Assembly (NCBI GenBank): GCA_004124535.1
Contig: SCKQ01000011.1
Coordinates: 1-51,212 of the forward strand
Direction: 5' to 3'
DNA from: Fidelibacterota bacterium
Lineage (GTDB): Bacteria; Marinisomatota; Marinisomatia; Marinisomatales; TCS55
Length of the DNA: 51,212 nt
Part shown: positions 1-8,241 of the stretch, piece after piece
Layout: each line of letters opens with the position of its first letter
How positions within the stretch are numbered: position 1 is the stretch's first letter
Program-made: the position numbers and the translations under genes
The notes under the pieces: model-generated
Seen by the model: the letters and a program-made list of their open reading frames with translations, nothing else
Told to the model about the DNA's origin: nothing
Database searches by the model: none

Positions 1-1
1 A

Positions 2-943
2 ACAAAAATTATTGACGGTCCTGTTAATAGCTTAGATGATATTCCAGAGTGGGGTTTTGACGGATCCAGTACCATGCAGGCGGAAGGTCACGACAGTGAT
101 TGTATGCTGAAGCCGGTGTATTATGTAAAGGATACTATTCGTGGCGGAGAAAACATCTTAGTGATGAATGAAGTGCTCCTCCCTGATGGGTCTGTACATG
201 AATCCAACACACGTTCACACTTGGTTGAAATTGCTGAAAAACATAAAGACCATGAACCCTGGTTTGGTATCGAGCAGGAATACACATTTTTCGTGGGACG
301 CTCGCCGCTGGGTTGGCCTGAAGGTGGTTATCCCGCTCCACAAGGACCGTTTTACTGCGGTGTAGGTGCCGATGAAGTATTTGGCCGGGATATTGTTGAA
401 GAGCATATGGATGCCTGCCTGGAAGCAGGAATAGCATTTTCGGGTATCAACGCTGAAGTCATGCCGGGGCAATGGGAATTCCAGGTTGGGCCCGTCGGCG
501 CAACGGATGTTGGGGACCAGTTGTGGATTGCCCGCTGGTTGCTTTACCGAATCTCTGAAGAATACGGCGTCAACGCCACTCTGCACCCCAAGCCCGTTAA
601 GGGCGATTGGAACGGTGCCGGCGCCCATACAAATTTTAGTACCAAGCCCATGCGCGAGAATGGCGGAATGAAAGTGATTGAAGCCGCCTGTGAAGCCCTG
701 GGTAATAAACATGAAGAACATATTGCTGTTTATGGCGCTCATAATGAAGAACGCTTAACGGGCCTTCATGAAACCTGTTCCATTCATGAATTTCGGTACG
801 CCGTGAGCGACCGTGGGGCTTCCATCCGTATTCCTATGGCTACAGTCAAAGACGGCCACGGTTATTTAGAAGACCGCCGTCCATCTGCCAACATGGACCC
901 CTATCAGGTCTGCGCTGCCTTGATCGAAACCTGTTGCACTTAG
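2..943 (+). CDS. glnII: glutamine synthetase, type II (5'-truncated by window edge)
   Basis: ATP-dependent ligation of ammonia to glutamate, cytoplasmic. The frame is open from base 2, so the N-terminal part lies outside the window; about 313 C-terminal residues remain. The eukaryote-type GSII signatures are visible: FDGSST near the start, CGVGADEVFGRD, NAEVMPGQWEFQ, NGAGAHTNFST, and the late RIPMA and EDRRPSANMDPY motifs that bind glutamate and ATP in the family. GSII subunits are about 350 residues, much shorter than GSI (about 470), and this fits GSII. The stop codon is followed by a strong intrinsic terminator, so it is the last gene of its transcript. Family assignment is certain; the symbol could equally be written glnA. 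Confidence 0.95.
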   Translation, partial: TKIIDGPVNSLDDIPEWGFDGSSTMQAEGHDSDCMLKPVYYVKDTIRGGENILVMNEVLLPDGSVHESNTRSHLVEIAEKHKDHEPWFGIEQEYTFFVGRSPLGWPEGGYPAPQGPFYCGVGADEVFGRDIVEEHMDACLEAGIAFSGINAEVMPGQWEFQVGPVGATDVGDQLWIARWLLYRISEEYGVNATLHPKPVKGDWNGAGAHTNFSTKPMRENGGMKVIEAACEALGNKHEEHIAVYGAHNEERLTGLHETCSIHEFRYAVSDRGASIRIPMATVKDGHGYLEDRRPSANMDPYQVCAALIETCCT

Positions 944-965
944 TACATATCATCTAACACTTGCC

Positions 966-1007
966 AAAATCAAAACCCTCGTGTTATTTAAGGGTTTTGA
1001 TTTTTTT
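966..1007 (+). terminator. rho-independent terminator after glnII
   Basis: A perfect 14-base stem (arms 966-979 and 991-1004) encloses an 11-base loop. The descending arm runs into a T tract to 1007. It lies 22 bases after the glnII stop and separates glnII from the next gene. Confidence 0.9.
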
Positions 1008-1057
1008 ACCACATTGCACTTGTAAAAGCGGCTTAAAATATTTATGCTCACCTGCTT

Positions 1058-2425
1058 ATGAAGATGATTAAAATAATATTTATTCTTCCAGCCATCTTAT
1101 TTATCAGTTGTGAAGAGGAACCAGCCAAAAGTAATGACGAATCATTATCTATGGGCCGGGACACTTGGAAAATGATCCAAGAAGATATATTTGCGACCAA
1201 CTGTGTGGAATGCCATACAGTTGGTACATCATTCGCAAATCAATCGAATTTATTACTTACTGCCGACGTGGCTTATGATCAGTTGATAAATCACCCGGTA
1301 AATAATCAGAGTGCAAAGGATAATGATCTAGAAAGACTGGGAACGGAGGGCTTAAGCAGTCTGTATAAAAGTTTTTTGTGGGAAAAAATAAACGCACCTG
1401 ATAAAGAACACTTTTATAGTGAACATCCTCATTATGGTTCATTGATGCCCTTGGGGATGCCTTATTTAACTAATGGGCAGTTGGAATTTATTCGTCAATG
1501 GATCGTAGCAGGTGCGCCTGAAACAGGGATTGTGGCCGATTCTTCATTGCTAGGCGATACAACCCGTTTTGTAGAAATAGAATTTGTTCCTCTTACACCT
1601 CCGGAAAATGGTATGCAGGTGCATTTGGGGCCCTTTGAGGTTCAACCTCAATATGAACGTGAATTTTTAAACTTTGTGACAATTGATACATTAGACGAGG
1701 TTTATATTAAACAAGTTGAAGTCACTATGCGCCCTGGAAGCCATCATTTTATTCTATATTCTTTTGAGGACTTCATGCCTTCAATTCTTTACCCAGATCC
1801 GGGTGTATATAGAGACTATAGGGATGCAAATGGCAACTATATAATAAATAATTTGGCAGTCACATATTACCATGTTTTCTTTGCTGGCACGCAGTGGCCA
1901 TATATGAATTACCATTTCCCCCCCGGAGTTGCCCTGAAGGTGGATATAAATGATGGGTTAGATCAAAATTCCCATTATATAAACAGAACAGATGAAGTGC
2001 TTATCGGAGAAGTTTATACCAATATTTACTTTGCAGATCCATCAGAAGTGGAGCATGAAGCACACATACTGTCCATAAATAATTCCAATTTCGAATTACC
2101 TCCCCAAGAAACGACAACGCTTGAGCATACTATCACCGTGGGAGAACGTATACATATTTTTCAACTATTTTCCCACGCTCACGAACATATGCTGGAGTTT
2201 GCTGTAGAGATTGTTGGCGGTGACCGGGATGGTGAACTAATTTATTTTGCATACGATTGGGAACATCCCCCTATTCTTGATCTCGATCCTCCCATAACGC
2301 TTGAAGCAGGTGAAGGGTTAAAACTGATTGCCACTTATTATAACTGGACGAATGAAACATTGACATTTGGTTTATTGAGCGTAGATGAAATGATGATCCT
2401 CTTCGGATATTTTTATACTGATTAA
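1058..2425 (+). CDS. lipoprotein: cytochrome c domain fused to PHM/DBH-like copper type II monooxygenase domain
   Basis: Seen: a lipoprotein signal (hydrophobic residues 4-17, lipobox-like FISC with Cys18), one haem c motif CVECH at 49-53 with Met130/Met134 as possible axial ligands, then a domain of about 270 residues. That domain carries HH at 229-230, SHY with His306, SHAHEH at 372-377 and DEMM at 443-446. These match in order the six copper ligands of peptidylglycine alpha-hydroxylating monooxygenase: HH plus H for CuH, HxH plus M for CuM. Inference: a periplasm-facing, membrane-anchored monooxygenase in which the haem domain could deliver electrons in place of ascorbate; the substrate is unknown. 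The lipase gene starts directly after the stop (TAAATG), so they are likely co-transcribed. Haem and copper domain calls are firm; activity is not shown. Confidence 0.8.
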   Translation: MKMIKIIFILPAILFISCEEEPAKSNDESLSMGRDTWKMIQEDIFATNCVECHTVGTSFANQSNLLLTADVAYDQLINHPVNNQSAKDNDLERLGTEGLSSLYKSFLWEKINAPDKEHFYSEHPHYGSLMPLGMPYLTNGQLEFIRQWIVAGAPETGIVADSSLLGDTTRFVEIEFVPLTPPENGMQVHLGPFEVQPQYEREFLNFVTIDTLDEVYIKQVEVTMRPGSHHFILYSFEDFMPSILYPDPGVYRDYRDANGNYIINNLAVTYYHVFFAGTQWPYMNYHFPPGVALKVDINDGLDQNSHYINRTDEVLIGEVYTNIYFADPSEVEHEAHILSINNSNFELPPQETTTLEHTITVGERIHIFQLFSHAHEHMLEFAVEIVGGDRDGELIYFAYDWEHPPILDLDPPITLEAGEGLKLIATYYNWTNETLTFGLLSVDEMMILFGYFYTD

Positions 2426-3658
2426 ATGACCTTGCCATATAGTGCTCTACTGCGCAGGATGTTATTATTTTTGATCCTGTTCACCTATCTTATTGCTGAT
2501 AATAAATATCCTATAGTACTCGTACATGGTTTCATGGGTTGGGGGTCAGATGAGATGGCTGGTTATAAATATTGGGGTGGTAAAAATGATTTTGAGGGTT
2601 ACCTGCGTAATAAAGGTTTTGAAGTATATACAGCATCAGTAGGTCCAGTATCATCTAACTGGGACCGTGCTGTAGAATTATTTTATCAAATTAAAGGTGG
2701 TCAGGTTGATTATGGATTAGGTCATGCGGAACAATATGGATTGGATCAGAAACCACCAGAGAAAATTTTTACCGGATTATACCCCCAATGGGACCATGAT
2801 CATCCGGTACACATTATTGGACACAGCATGGGCGGTCAAACGGCACGGATGCTGCAGTATTTATTGGAAAATGTAATCTACCAAGATGAGGATGAATCTA
2901 TTCCTGAAAAGAGCCTGTTAATGGGTTACATACATGCAGGGTGGATTCATTCCATTACCTCAATTTCCACTCCCCACAATGGTTCCACCCTTTCAGATAT
3001 TATTACAAAAGGGATTCCAATTTTACAAGACTTCATAGGCGTTGCTGCCGTAGTTGGAAATAATTTTTATGATTTTGACCTCCAGCAATGGGGTTTTGAG
3101 AAAAAAGAAGGTGAAACGTGGGCGGCATATTTCAGACGTATGCGTGAACACAAGGCCTGGGGCACCAAAAATATGTCCGCCTGGGATGTGAGCTTGGAAG
3201 GAGCTCGTGAATTAAATACGATTACGCCGGCAAATTCCAGTATCTATTATTTTTCCTATTCTACTTCCAACACGCACTTGGACAGTGCCAGCGGATTTTA
3301 TGCTCCCAACGAAACCATGAGTTTAATTTTGCGCGCCAATGCTAGGATTATGGGTCGTAATAAGGCCTATTGGACTGACGGCTCCGCTACTGATTCCACA
3401 TGGTTTGAAAATGATGGTATAGTAAATACTATTTCGCAATTCGGTCCTACCAGCGGTTTGAACGGAGCCGATCCCATCGCCGAATATCGTAAAGATGAAT
3501 TATTGATTCCTGGACAGTGGTATCATATTAAAACAATCAATATGGATCATAAAGCACCCATTGGCCACGGACTGTATGATGAAAATGATGTACAGGAAAT
3601 GTTAAAATTATTCGATGATCATTGTAATTTACTATGGTCGCTGCCAGAGAAGGAATAA
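2426..3658 (+). CDS. secreted triacylglycerol lipase/esterase, Staphylococcus-Geobacillus (family I.5/I.6) type
   Basis: Alpha/beta hydrolase expected to hydrolyse acylglycerol or other esters outside the cytoplasm. A signal peptide-like N-terminus (hydrophobic 12-23) is followed by the oxyanion strand LVHGFMGWG (32-40), the insertion VDYGLGHAEQYG typical of thermophilic Geobacillus lipases, and the nucleophile elbow GHSMGG with Ser134. The later NDGIVNT (Asp) and MDHKAPIGHG (His) complete the triad. From memory of the Geobacillus L1 site, the first zinc histidine aligns with His100, but the second falls on Leu106, so the structural zinc site may be lost. The start codon directly abuts the preceding stop; an internal ATG at 2459 is a possible alternative. 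The gene overlaps the next one by 25 bases. Confidence 0.85.
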   Translation: MTLPYSALLRRMLLFLILFTYLIADNKYPIVLVHGFMGWGSDEMAGYKYWGGKNDFEGYLRNKGFEVYTASVGPVSSNWDRAVELFYQIKGGQVDYGLGHAEQYGLDQKPPEKIFTGLYPQWDHDHPVHIIGHSMGGQTARMLQYLLENVIYQDEDESIPEKSLLMGYIHAGWIHSITSISTPHNGSTLSDIITKGIPILQDFIGVAAVVGNNFYDFDLQQWGFEKKEGETWAAYFRRMREHKAWGTKNMSAWDVSLEGARELNTITPANSSIYYFSYSTSNTHLDSASGFYAPNETMSLILRANARIMGRNKAYWTDGSATDSTWFENDGIVNTISQFGPTSGLNGADPIAEYRKDELLIPGQWYHIKTINMDHKAPIGHGLYDENDVQEMLKLFDDHCNLLWSLPEKE

Positions 3659-5655
3659 GTTTAATTTTGTCCGAGAAACAACCCATCCGCATAGATGATA
3701 TTTATAAGTTCAGGATTCCATTGGAACCCAGCCTACACCCCGATGGCAAACAGGTTGTGTGCACTGTGGAACGCATGGATAAGAAAGCTAAGACGTATTA
3801 TACAAATTTGTACATAACTGGAACCAACGGCCGCAGCTTAAAACAATTAACATTTGGTAAACGTAATGATCATTCCCCTACCTGGTCACCAGGTGGTAAT
3901 ACCATCGCTTTTATTAGTAAGCGGGAAACTGCCAGTCAAATATGGTTGCTGCCCATGGATGGCGGTGAAGCACGACCACTTACAAAATTGCCAAGAGGGT
4001 CCGTCAGTGATATAAAGTGGTCGCCTGATGGGAAAAAAATATTATTCCTGTTTCATCCATTGGGTAAAGAAGTAAAAATAGATAAAAGGGGAAAGGTAGA
4101 AACGCCGGTTTATCGGCATATTAAAGAAATATGGTACCGCCTGGATGGCCAGGGCTTTTTCGACAGTGAAAATGCCCACGTCTGGGTTGCCAATACGAAA
4201 TCGGGTGCGGCAAAACAATTGGTATACGGTGATTATGATGATATGTTGCCCTGCTGGTCACCTGATGGTAAAGAAATCGCCTTTATTTCATTCCGTCATG
4301 AAGGTTGGCGTTTTCGGACTGAAGAACAGGAAATTTATCGTGTGTCAGCAAATGGTGAAAAAGTAAAAACTGTTAATACTCCAAACGGGCCAAAAGAAGG
4401 CGGCTTGTCATATTCACCGGATGGTAAAACACTGGCCTATATTGGACACGACCAACCCTATAAAGGCTGGGGTGTTGTTAATGCTGTTTTGAATACTGTA
4501 AGTATTATAGGAAAAAATCATCAAGTACATGGAAAAAATATAGACCGCACGGCCCGGACGCTTACATTGGGGGATATAACACCCTCGTTTCTGTCAACCT
4601 CCCCTATTTGGAATCCTGAAGGGAAAAAGATATTTTACGGCATTTCCAGTGACGGCCGTCAGCATATTGTAGAAGCAGACCTTGAAACCGGTCGGGCAAA
4701 AATCATTACTGAAAATAATACGGTAGTTTGTACTTGGTCTGCAGATGCGGCACGTTTGACGCTGGCGTACAATGGAGCCAGCCTGGAATCACCGGATGAG
4801 TTGTTTACGCTTAACTTGAGCACCGGAGTTACAAAACAAATAACTCATTTAAACAGGAAGTATATAAACAGTAAAATTTATTCAGCTGCAGAAGAAATCG
4901 AATTTAAAAATGGCCGCCAGAAATTAATGGGCTGGCTCGTAAAACCACCGAATTTTAATCCAAAAAAGAAATACCCCTTTATTCTGAATATTCATGGCGG
5001 TCCCCGTTGTCAGTATGGCCGCACCTTCTACCATGAAATGTATGTTTTGGCTCAAGCGGGGTACGTGGTCATGTATACCAACCCCCGGGGCAGCCAGGGT
5101 TATGGAGAAAAATTTGCCAAAGCTATTGAGGGAAAATGGGCAGAGCCAGCCATGGGTGACCTGATGGCGGCGGTGGATTATGCTGTTTCATTGGGTTATA
5201 TAGACAGTAAAAGACTGGGTGTGACCGGCGGCAGCTATGGTGGTTATATGACCAATTGGATGGTAACACATACAGATCGATTTAAAGCAGCTGTGACACA
5301 GCGCTGCGTCTCCGATTTATCCAGCATGTTCGGTAATTCTGATGTGGGCTGGGACATGTCCTGGGAATTTGGGGGTGCTCCCTGGGAAAACCGGGAGATG
5401 TATCTGAAATGGTCACCCATGACTTACATCGACAAATGCATTACCCCTCTACTCATCATTCACAGTGAATTTGATCTGCGTTGTAATATTGAACAAGGGG
5501 ATCAAATGTTTATGGCCCTGAAATACTTAAAGCGGGACGTAGAATATGTCCGTTTCCCCGAAGAACCACACGGATTATCTCGTCACGGTCGCCCCGACCG
5601 CCGTGAAGCCCGCCTTAAATTCATTGTAGACTGGTTTGATAAATATCTAAAATAG
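3634..5655 (+). CDS. S9 family prolyl oligopeptidase (acylaminoacyl-peptidase/DPP-like)
   Basis: Serine peptidase cleaving short peptides. The N-terminal part (about residues 20-390) holds repeated TWSPGG/SPDGK propeller motifs (PD40-like blades). The C-terminal alpha/beta hydrolase has Ser534 in GGSYGGY, Asp614 in SEFDLRC and His646 in EEPHG. There is no signal peptide, so it is probably cytoplasmic. The ATG at 3634 lies inside the lipase gene; a TTG at 3667 sits 12 bases after the purine-rich AGAGAAGGA (3646-3654) and just before the conserved IRIDDIYKFR segment, so the true start may be 3667. Length matches the family (650-700). csaA follows after 4 bases. Confidence 0.92.
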   Translation: MVAAREGISLILSEKQPIRIDDIYKFRIPLEPSLHPDGKQVVCTVERMDKKAKTYYTNLYITGTNGRSLKQLTFGKRNDHSPTWSPGGNTIAFISKRETASQIWLLPMDGGEARPLTKLPRGSVSDIKWSPDGKKILFLFHPLGKEVKIDKRGKVETPVYRHIKEIWYRLDGQGFFDSENAHVWVANTKSGAAKQLVYGDYDDMLPCWSPDGKEIAFISFRHEGWRFRTEEQEIYRVSANGEKVKTVNTPNGPKEGGLSYSPDGKTLAYIGHDQPYKGWGVVNAVLNTVSIIGKNHQVHGKNIDRTARTLTLGDITPSFLSTSPIWNPEGKKIFYGISSDGRQHIVEADLETGRAKIITENNTVVCTWSADAARLTLAYNGASLESPDELFTLNLSTGVTKQITHLNRKYINSKIYSAAEEIEFKNGRQKLMGWLVKPPNFNPKKKYPFILNIHGGPRCQYGRTFYHEMYVLAQAGYVVMYTNPRGSQGYGEKFAKAIEGKWAEPAMGDLMAAVDYAVSLGYIDSKRLGVTGGSYGGYMTNWMVTHTDRFKAAVTQRCVSDLSSMFGNSDVGWDMSWEFGGAPWENREMYLKWSPMTYIDKCITPLLIIHSEFDLRCNIEQGDQMFMALKYLKRDVEYVRFPEEPHGLSRHGRPDRREARLKFIVDWFDKYLK

Positions 5656-5659
5656 CACC

Positions 5660-5989
5660 ATGATCAGCATTGATGATTTTAAGAAAATTGAATTTCGGGT
5701 GGGCACAATAGTTACTGTTGACGAATTCCCGGAAGCTAAAAAACCGGCCTATAAACTGAAAATTGATTTTGGCGGTTTCGGTATAAAACAATCCAGTGCC
5801 CAAGTGACCGATAATTATTTACCTGCTGATTTATTGAATAGGCAAGTAGTTGCCGTGGTGAACTTTCCACCAAAAAAGATTGCCTCCCTCACTTCAGAAG
5901 TCCTAGTCCTTGGCGCTGATGGGAATGAAAATGGTATTATATTATTGGATTTGGATAAACCTATACAAAATGGAGTAAAAATAAGCTGA
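5660..5989 (+). CDS. csaA: CsaA-like tRNA-binding domain protein
   Basis: A small OB-fold protein of 109 residues, the usual CsaA length (about 110). It carries FRVGTIV near the N-terminus, SSAQVTDNY in the middle and VVAVVNFPPKKIASLTSEVLVLGA in the second half, which match the CsaA/EMAP-II tRNA-binding family (a homodimer in characterised members). Bacillus CsaA was described as an export-related chaperone, and the fold binds tRNA in related proteins; the role here is not shown by the sequence. It follows the S9 peptidase with a 4-base gap, so it is likely the last gene of that transcript. Family call firm, function moderate. Confidence 0.85.
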   Translation: MISIDDFKKIEFRVGTIVTVDEFPEAKKPAYKLKIDFGGFGIKQSSAQVTDNYLPADLLNRQVVAVVNFPPKKIASLTSEVLVLGADGNENGIILLDLDKPIQNGVKIS

Positions 5990-6008
5990 TATTGCTTTTA
6001 CATCGATA

Positions 6009-6029
6009 ATATTTGTAATATACAAATAT
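6009..6029. promoter_or_regulatory. perfect 21-bp palindrome over the marR start codon, probable operator
   Basis: Arms ATATTTGTA (6009-6017) and TACAAATAT (6021-6029) are perfect inverted repeats around a 3-base spacer. The ATG of the MarR gene (6028-6030) overlaps the right arm. The size and symmetry match sites bound by MarR dimers, which often autoregulate. That it is the operator is inference; the palindrome itself is seen directly. No T tract follows, so it is not a terminator. Confidence 0.7.
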
Positions 6030-6453
6030 GGAATTCGGTGAACTTCTTAAGCTGTTCCTCCTAGACCTTCAACGGTTATTCAGGTTAAAAATAGTTGATG
6101 GAGAACTGACCCTCCCGCAGATATTGCTTATTTCCTGTATACCTGATGACGGTATTGATATGACATCTATGGCCCAGCAACTGGGTGTAGATAATAGTAC
6201 CCTCACACGATTAGTGGATGTACTTATTAAGCGAGATTGGACGGAAAAAACGAAAGACAAATATGACAGACGTATAACTATATTAGGACTTACAAATAAA
6301 GGACAAGAAATTCAGGAGCAAATAGAAGAACGCATCGATTTTTTTGGAGATACTGTTTATGCCTCAATAGCAAGAGAAGACAGAGATGAAGTAAAAGAAA
6401 TATTATCCTCTTTTCACTGGACACTTTCAAAAATGCTGCTTAGACAGGAATAG
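6028..6453 (+). CDS. MarR family transcriptional regulator
   Basis: A 141-residue winged-helix repressor. Visible are an N-terminal dimer helix, an HTH segment (MTSMAQQLGVDNSTLTRLVDVL, about 50-71), the DKYDRR wing and the LTNKGQE motif typical of MarR, and a C-terminal dimerisation helix. The start codon sits within a perfect palindrome, with no clear Shine-Dalgarno sequence upstream, which suggests autorepression and perhaps a near-leaderless message. It has one cysteine (near residue 37), not at the OhrR sensor position, so a redox role cannot be claimed. mutY follows 1 base later, and plsC and an SDR continue the apparent operon. Ligand unknown. Confidence 0.9.
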   Translation: MEFGELLKLFLLDLQRLFRLKIVDGELTLPQILLISCIPDDGIDMTSMAQQLGVDNSTLTRLVDVLIKRDWTEKTKDKYDRRITILGLTNKGQEIQEQIEERIDFFGDTVYASIAREDRDEVKEILSSFHWTLSKMLLRQE

Positions 6454-6454
6454 T

Positions 6455-7525
6455 ATGTATAATACAAATAAAATATCAAAACAACTTCTCAAATGGTATA
6501 ATAAATATCAGCGAGACCTGCCATGGAGACATACACAAGATCCCTATAAAATATGGTTATCAGAAATCATGCTCCAACAAACACAAGTGGAAACAGTTAT
6601 ACCTTATTACATTAAATGGCTTGATAAATATCCAACTATAAAAAACGTAGCTGAAACGGATGAAACCATTTTGCTAAAATCTTGGGAAGGGCTTGGTTAT
6701 TATAATCGCTGCAGGAATTTTAAAAAGGCAGCAGTTAATATCATGAAGGAACATGAGGGACAAATCCCTACCGATTATGATTCTTTTATTAAAATGCCTG
6801 GTGTGGGAGAATATATCGCTGCTGCTGTTTTATCAATTGCCCACGATCTACCACATCCGGCACTTGATGGAAATATTATTCGTGTTATGTCGCGCTTTCT
6901 AAAGCAAAAGAAATTATCTCCATATAACAGGAAAATCATTAAAAACCATGTACAGATGTGGATGGAATTTGATTCTCCGGGTGATATAAATCAGGCTCTA
7001 ATGGATATAGGCAGTAAGATTTGTAAACAGAATCAGGTTCTTTGTTATAAATGTCCTTTGGAAAATTCGTGTGCAGCAACTTTGACTCAATTTCCAGAAT
7101 CTTACCCTACACCAAAGCAGCATAAACCAATTCCAAACTACGATGTGGTGACAGGTATTATATGGAAAAATGATCAATTATTAATTTTGCAACGTGATAA
7201 AAAGAATCATTTGGGCGGGTTATGGGAATTCCCTGGAGGAAAAATGAAAAATGGGGAAACCCAAATGCAAACTTTAAAAAGAGAGATCATGGAAGAATGT
7301 GGAATTGACATAAAGATTGGGAAAGAAATCGGCAGTATTAAACATACCTACAGCCATTTTTCAATTGCTATGACATCATTTCACTGCACAATGATCAATG
7401 GACAAGAAGTCAAAACCGAACAGCCGTTTGAATGGATAAAACTATCTCAAATCAAGGATTTCCCTTTTCCTAAAGCCAACCATAAACTGTTTGCAATCCT
7501 GAACAGACAAGACTGGCATGATTAG
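6455..7525 (+). CDS. mutY: A/G-specific adenine DNA glycosylase with intact C-terminal Nudix box
   Basis: Removes adenine mispaired with 8-oxoguanine. Helix-hairpin-helix motif MPGVGEYIAAA (114-124), catalytic Glu37 in SEIMLQQTQ and Asp138 in ALDGN fall at the E. coli residue numbers. The [4Fe-4S] loop is C190-x6-C197-x2-C200-x5-C206. The C-terminal MutT-like domain keeps the 8-oxoG-sensing TYSH motif (298-301). Unusually, it also has a complete Nudix box (G262, E268, R276-E277, E280-E281, G283), which in typical MutY is degenerate. Length 356 is normal. It lies 1 base after the MarR stop and overlaps plsC by 8 bases. Confidence 0.96.
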   Translation: MYNTNKISKQLLKWYNKYQRDLPWRHTQDPYKIWLSEIMLQQTQVETVIPYYIKWLDKYPTIKNVAETDETILLKSWEGLGYYNRCRNFKKAAVNIMKEHEGQIPTDYDSFIKMPGVGEYIAAAVLSIAHDLPHPALDGNIIRVMSRFLKQKKLSPYNRKIIKNHVQMWMEFDSPGDINQALMDIGSKICKQNQVLCYKCPLENSCAATLTQFPESYPTPKQHKPIPNYDVVTGIIWKNDQLLILQRDKKNHLGGLWEFPGGKMKNGETQMQTLKREIMEECGIDIKIGKEIGSIKHTYSHFSIAMTSFHCTMINGQEVKTEQPFEWIKLSQIKDFPFPKANHKLFAILNRQDWHD

Positions 7526-8228
7526 AACTTTTATATCCATCCTTTTATGGCCGCTGATATTATTGATTTTTTTCTGCGGCGCATTAATCTACATTTTTCT
7601 TACTTTTTTTATTTCACCGATAAAGTTGTATCCTGTGGCCAATCTAATTTGCAGAATTATGCTTTTGTCTGGTGGTCAGTGGCTGAAAATTGAAGGGGAA
7701 GTCCCAGATAAAAATCAACAACCGTATTTATACCTGTTTAACCATGAGTCGCTCATGGATCCGTTCATGCTTGGCGGCGCCATTAAACACTACGTCACTG
7801 CTGTGGGGGCTGAATATCAATTTTCATACCCGATTTGGGGTACTCTAGCGAAGCGTCATGGAGCGATACCAATAAAACGTGACAAGTTAAAAAAAGCGAT
7901 TCACAGTCTTGACAAAGCAGAAGAAGCGATTCGAAAGGGAATATCATTTATTATTTCTCCAGAGGGTACCCGGACTACCTCTGGTGAATTGGGAAAGTTT
8001 AAAAAAGGACCGTTCCACATTGCTCTCAATACAGGTGTTACTATTGTGCCTACAGCGTTAATAGGTGCCTACGGCGCGAAGAAAAAAACGGATTGGCGGC
8101 TGCAACCTGGAATCTTAACAGTGCGTTTTGGGGAGCTCTTAATGGAAAAAGAATATGAAGGTTTAAAGGTTGAACAATTAAAGGATTTAGTAGAAGAAAA
8201 GATAAAAGTATTAATAAATCCTCAATAA
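7518..8228 (+). CDS. plsC: 1-acyl-sn-glycerol-3-phosphate acyltransferase (PlsC family)
   Basis: Transfers an acyl chain to lysophosphatidic acid in phospholipid synthesis, at the inner membrane. An N-terminal membrane segment (about 7-32) is followed by the catalytic NHESLMD (H76-x4-D81), the KRHGAIPIKRD block (112-122) and the acceptor-binding SPEGTRT (147-153). Length 236 is standard. The start overlaps the mutY end by 8 bases, so translation is probably coupled. PlsC-like paralogues can act on other lysolipids, so the substrate is inferred from family only. Confidence 0.92.
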   Translation: MIRTFISILLWPLILLIFFCGALIYIFLTFFISPIKLYPVANLICRIMLLSGGQWLKIEGEVPDKNQQPYLYLFNHESLMDPFMLGGAIKHYVTAVGAEYQFSYPIWGTLAKRHGAIPIKRDKLKKAIHSLDKAEEAIRKGISFIISPEGTRTTSGELGKFKKGPFHIALNTGVTIVPTALIGAYGAKKKTDWRLQPGILTVRFGELLMEKEYEGLKVEQLKDLVEEKIKVLINPQ

Positions 8229-8241
8229 ACAGGAGTAAAGG

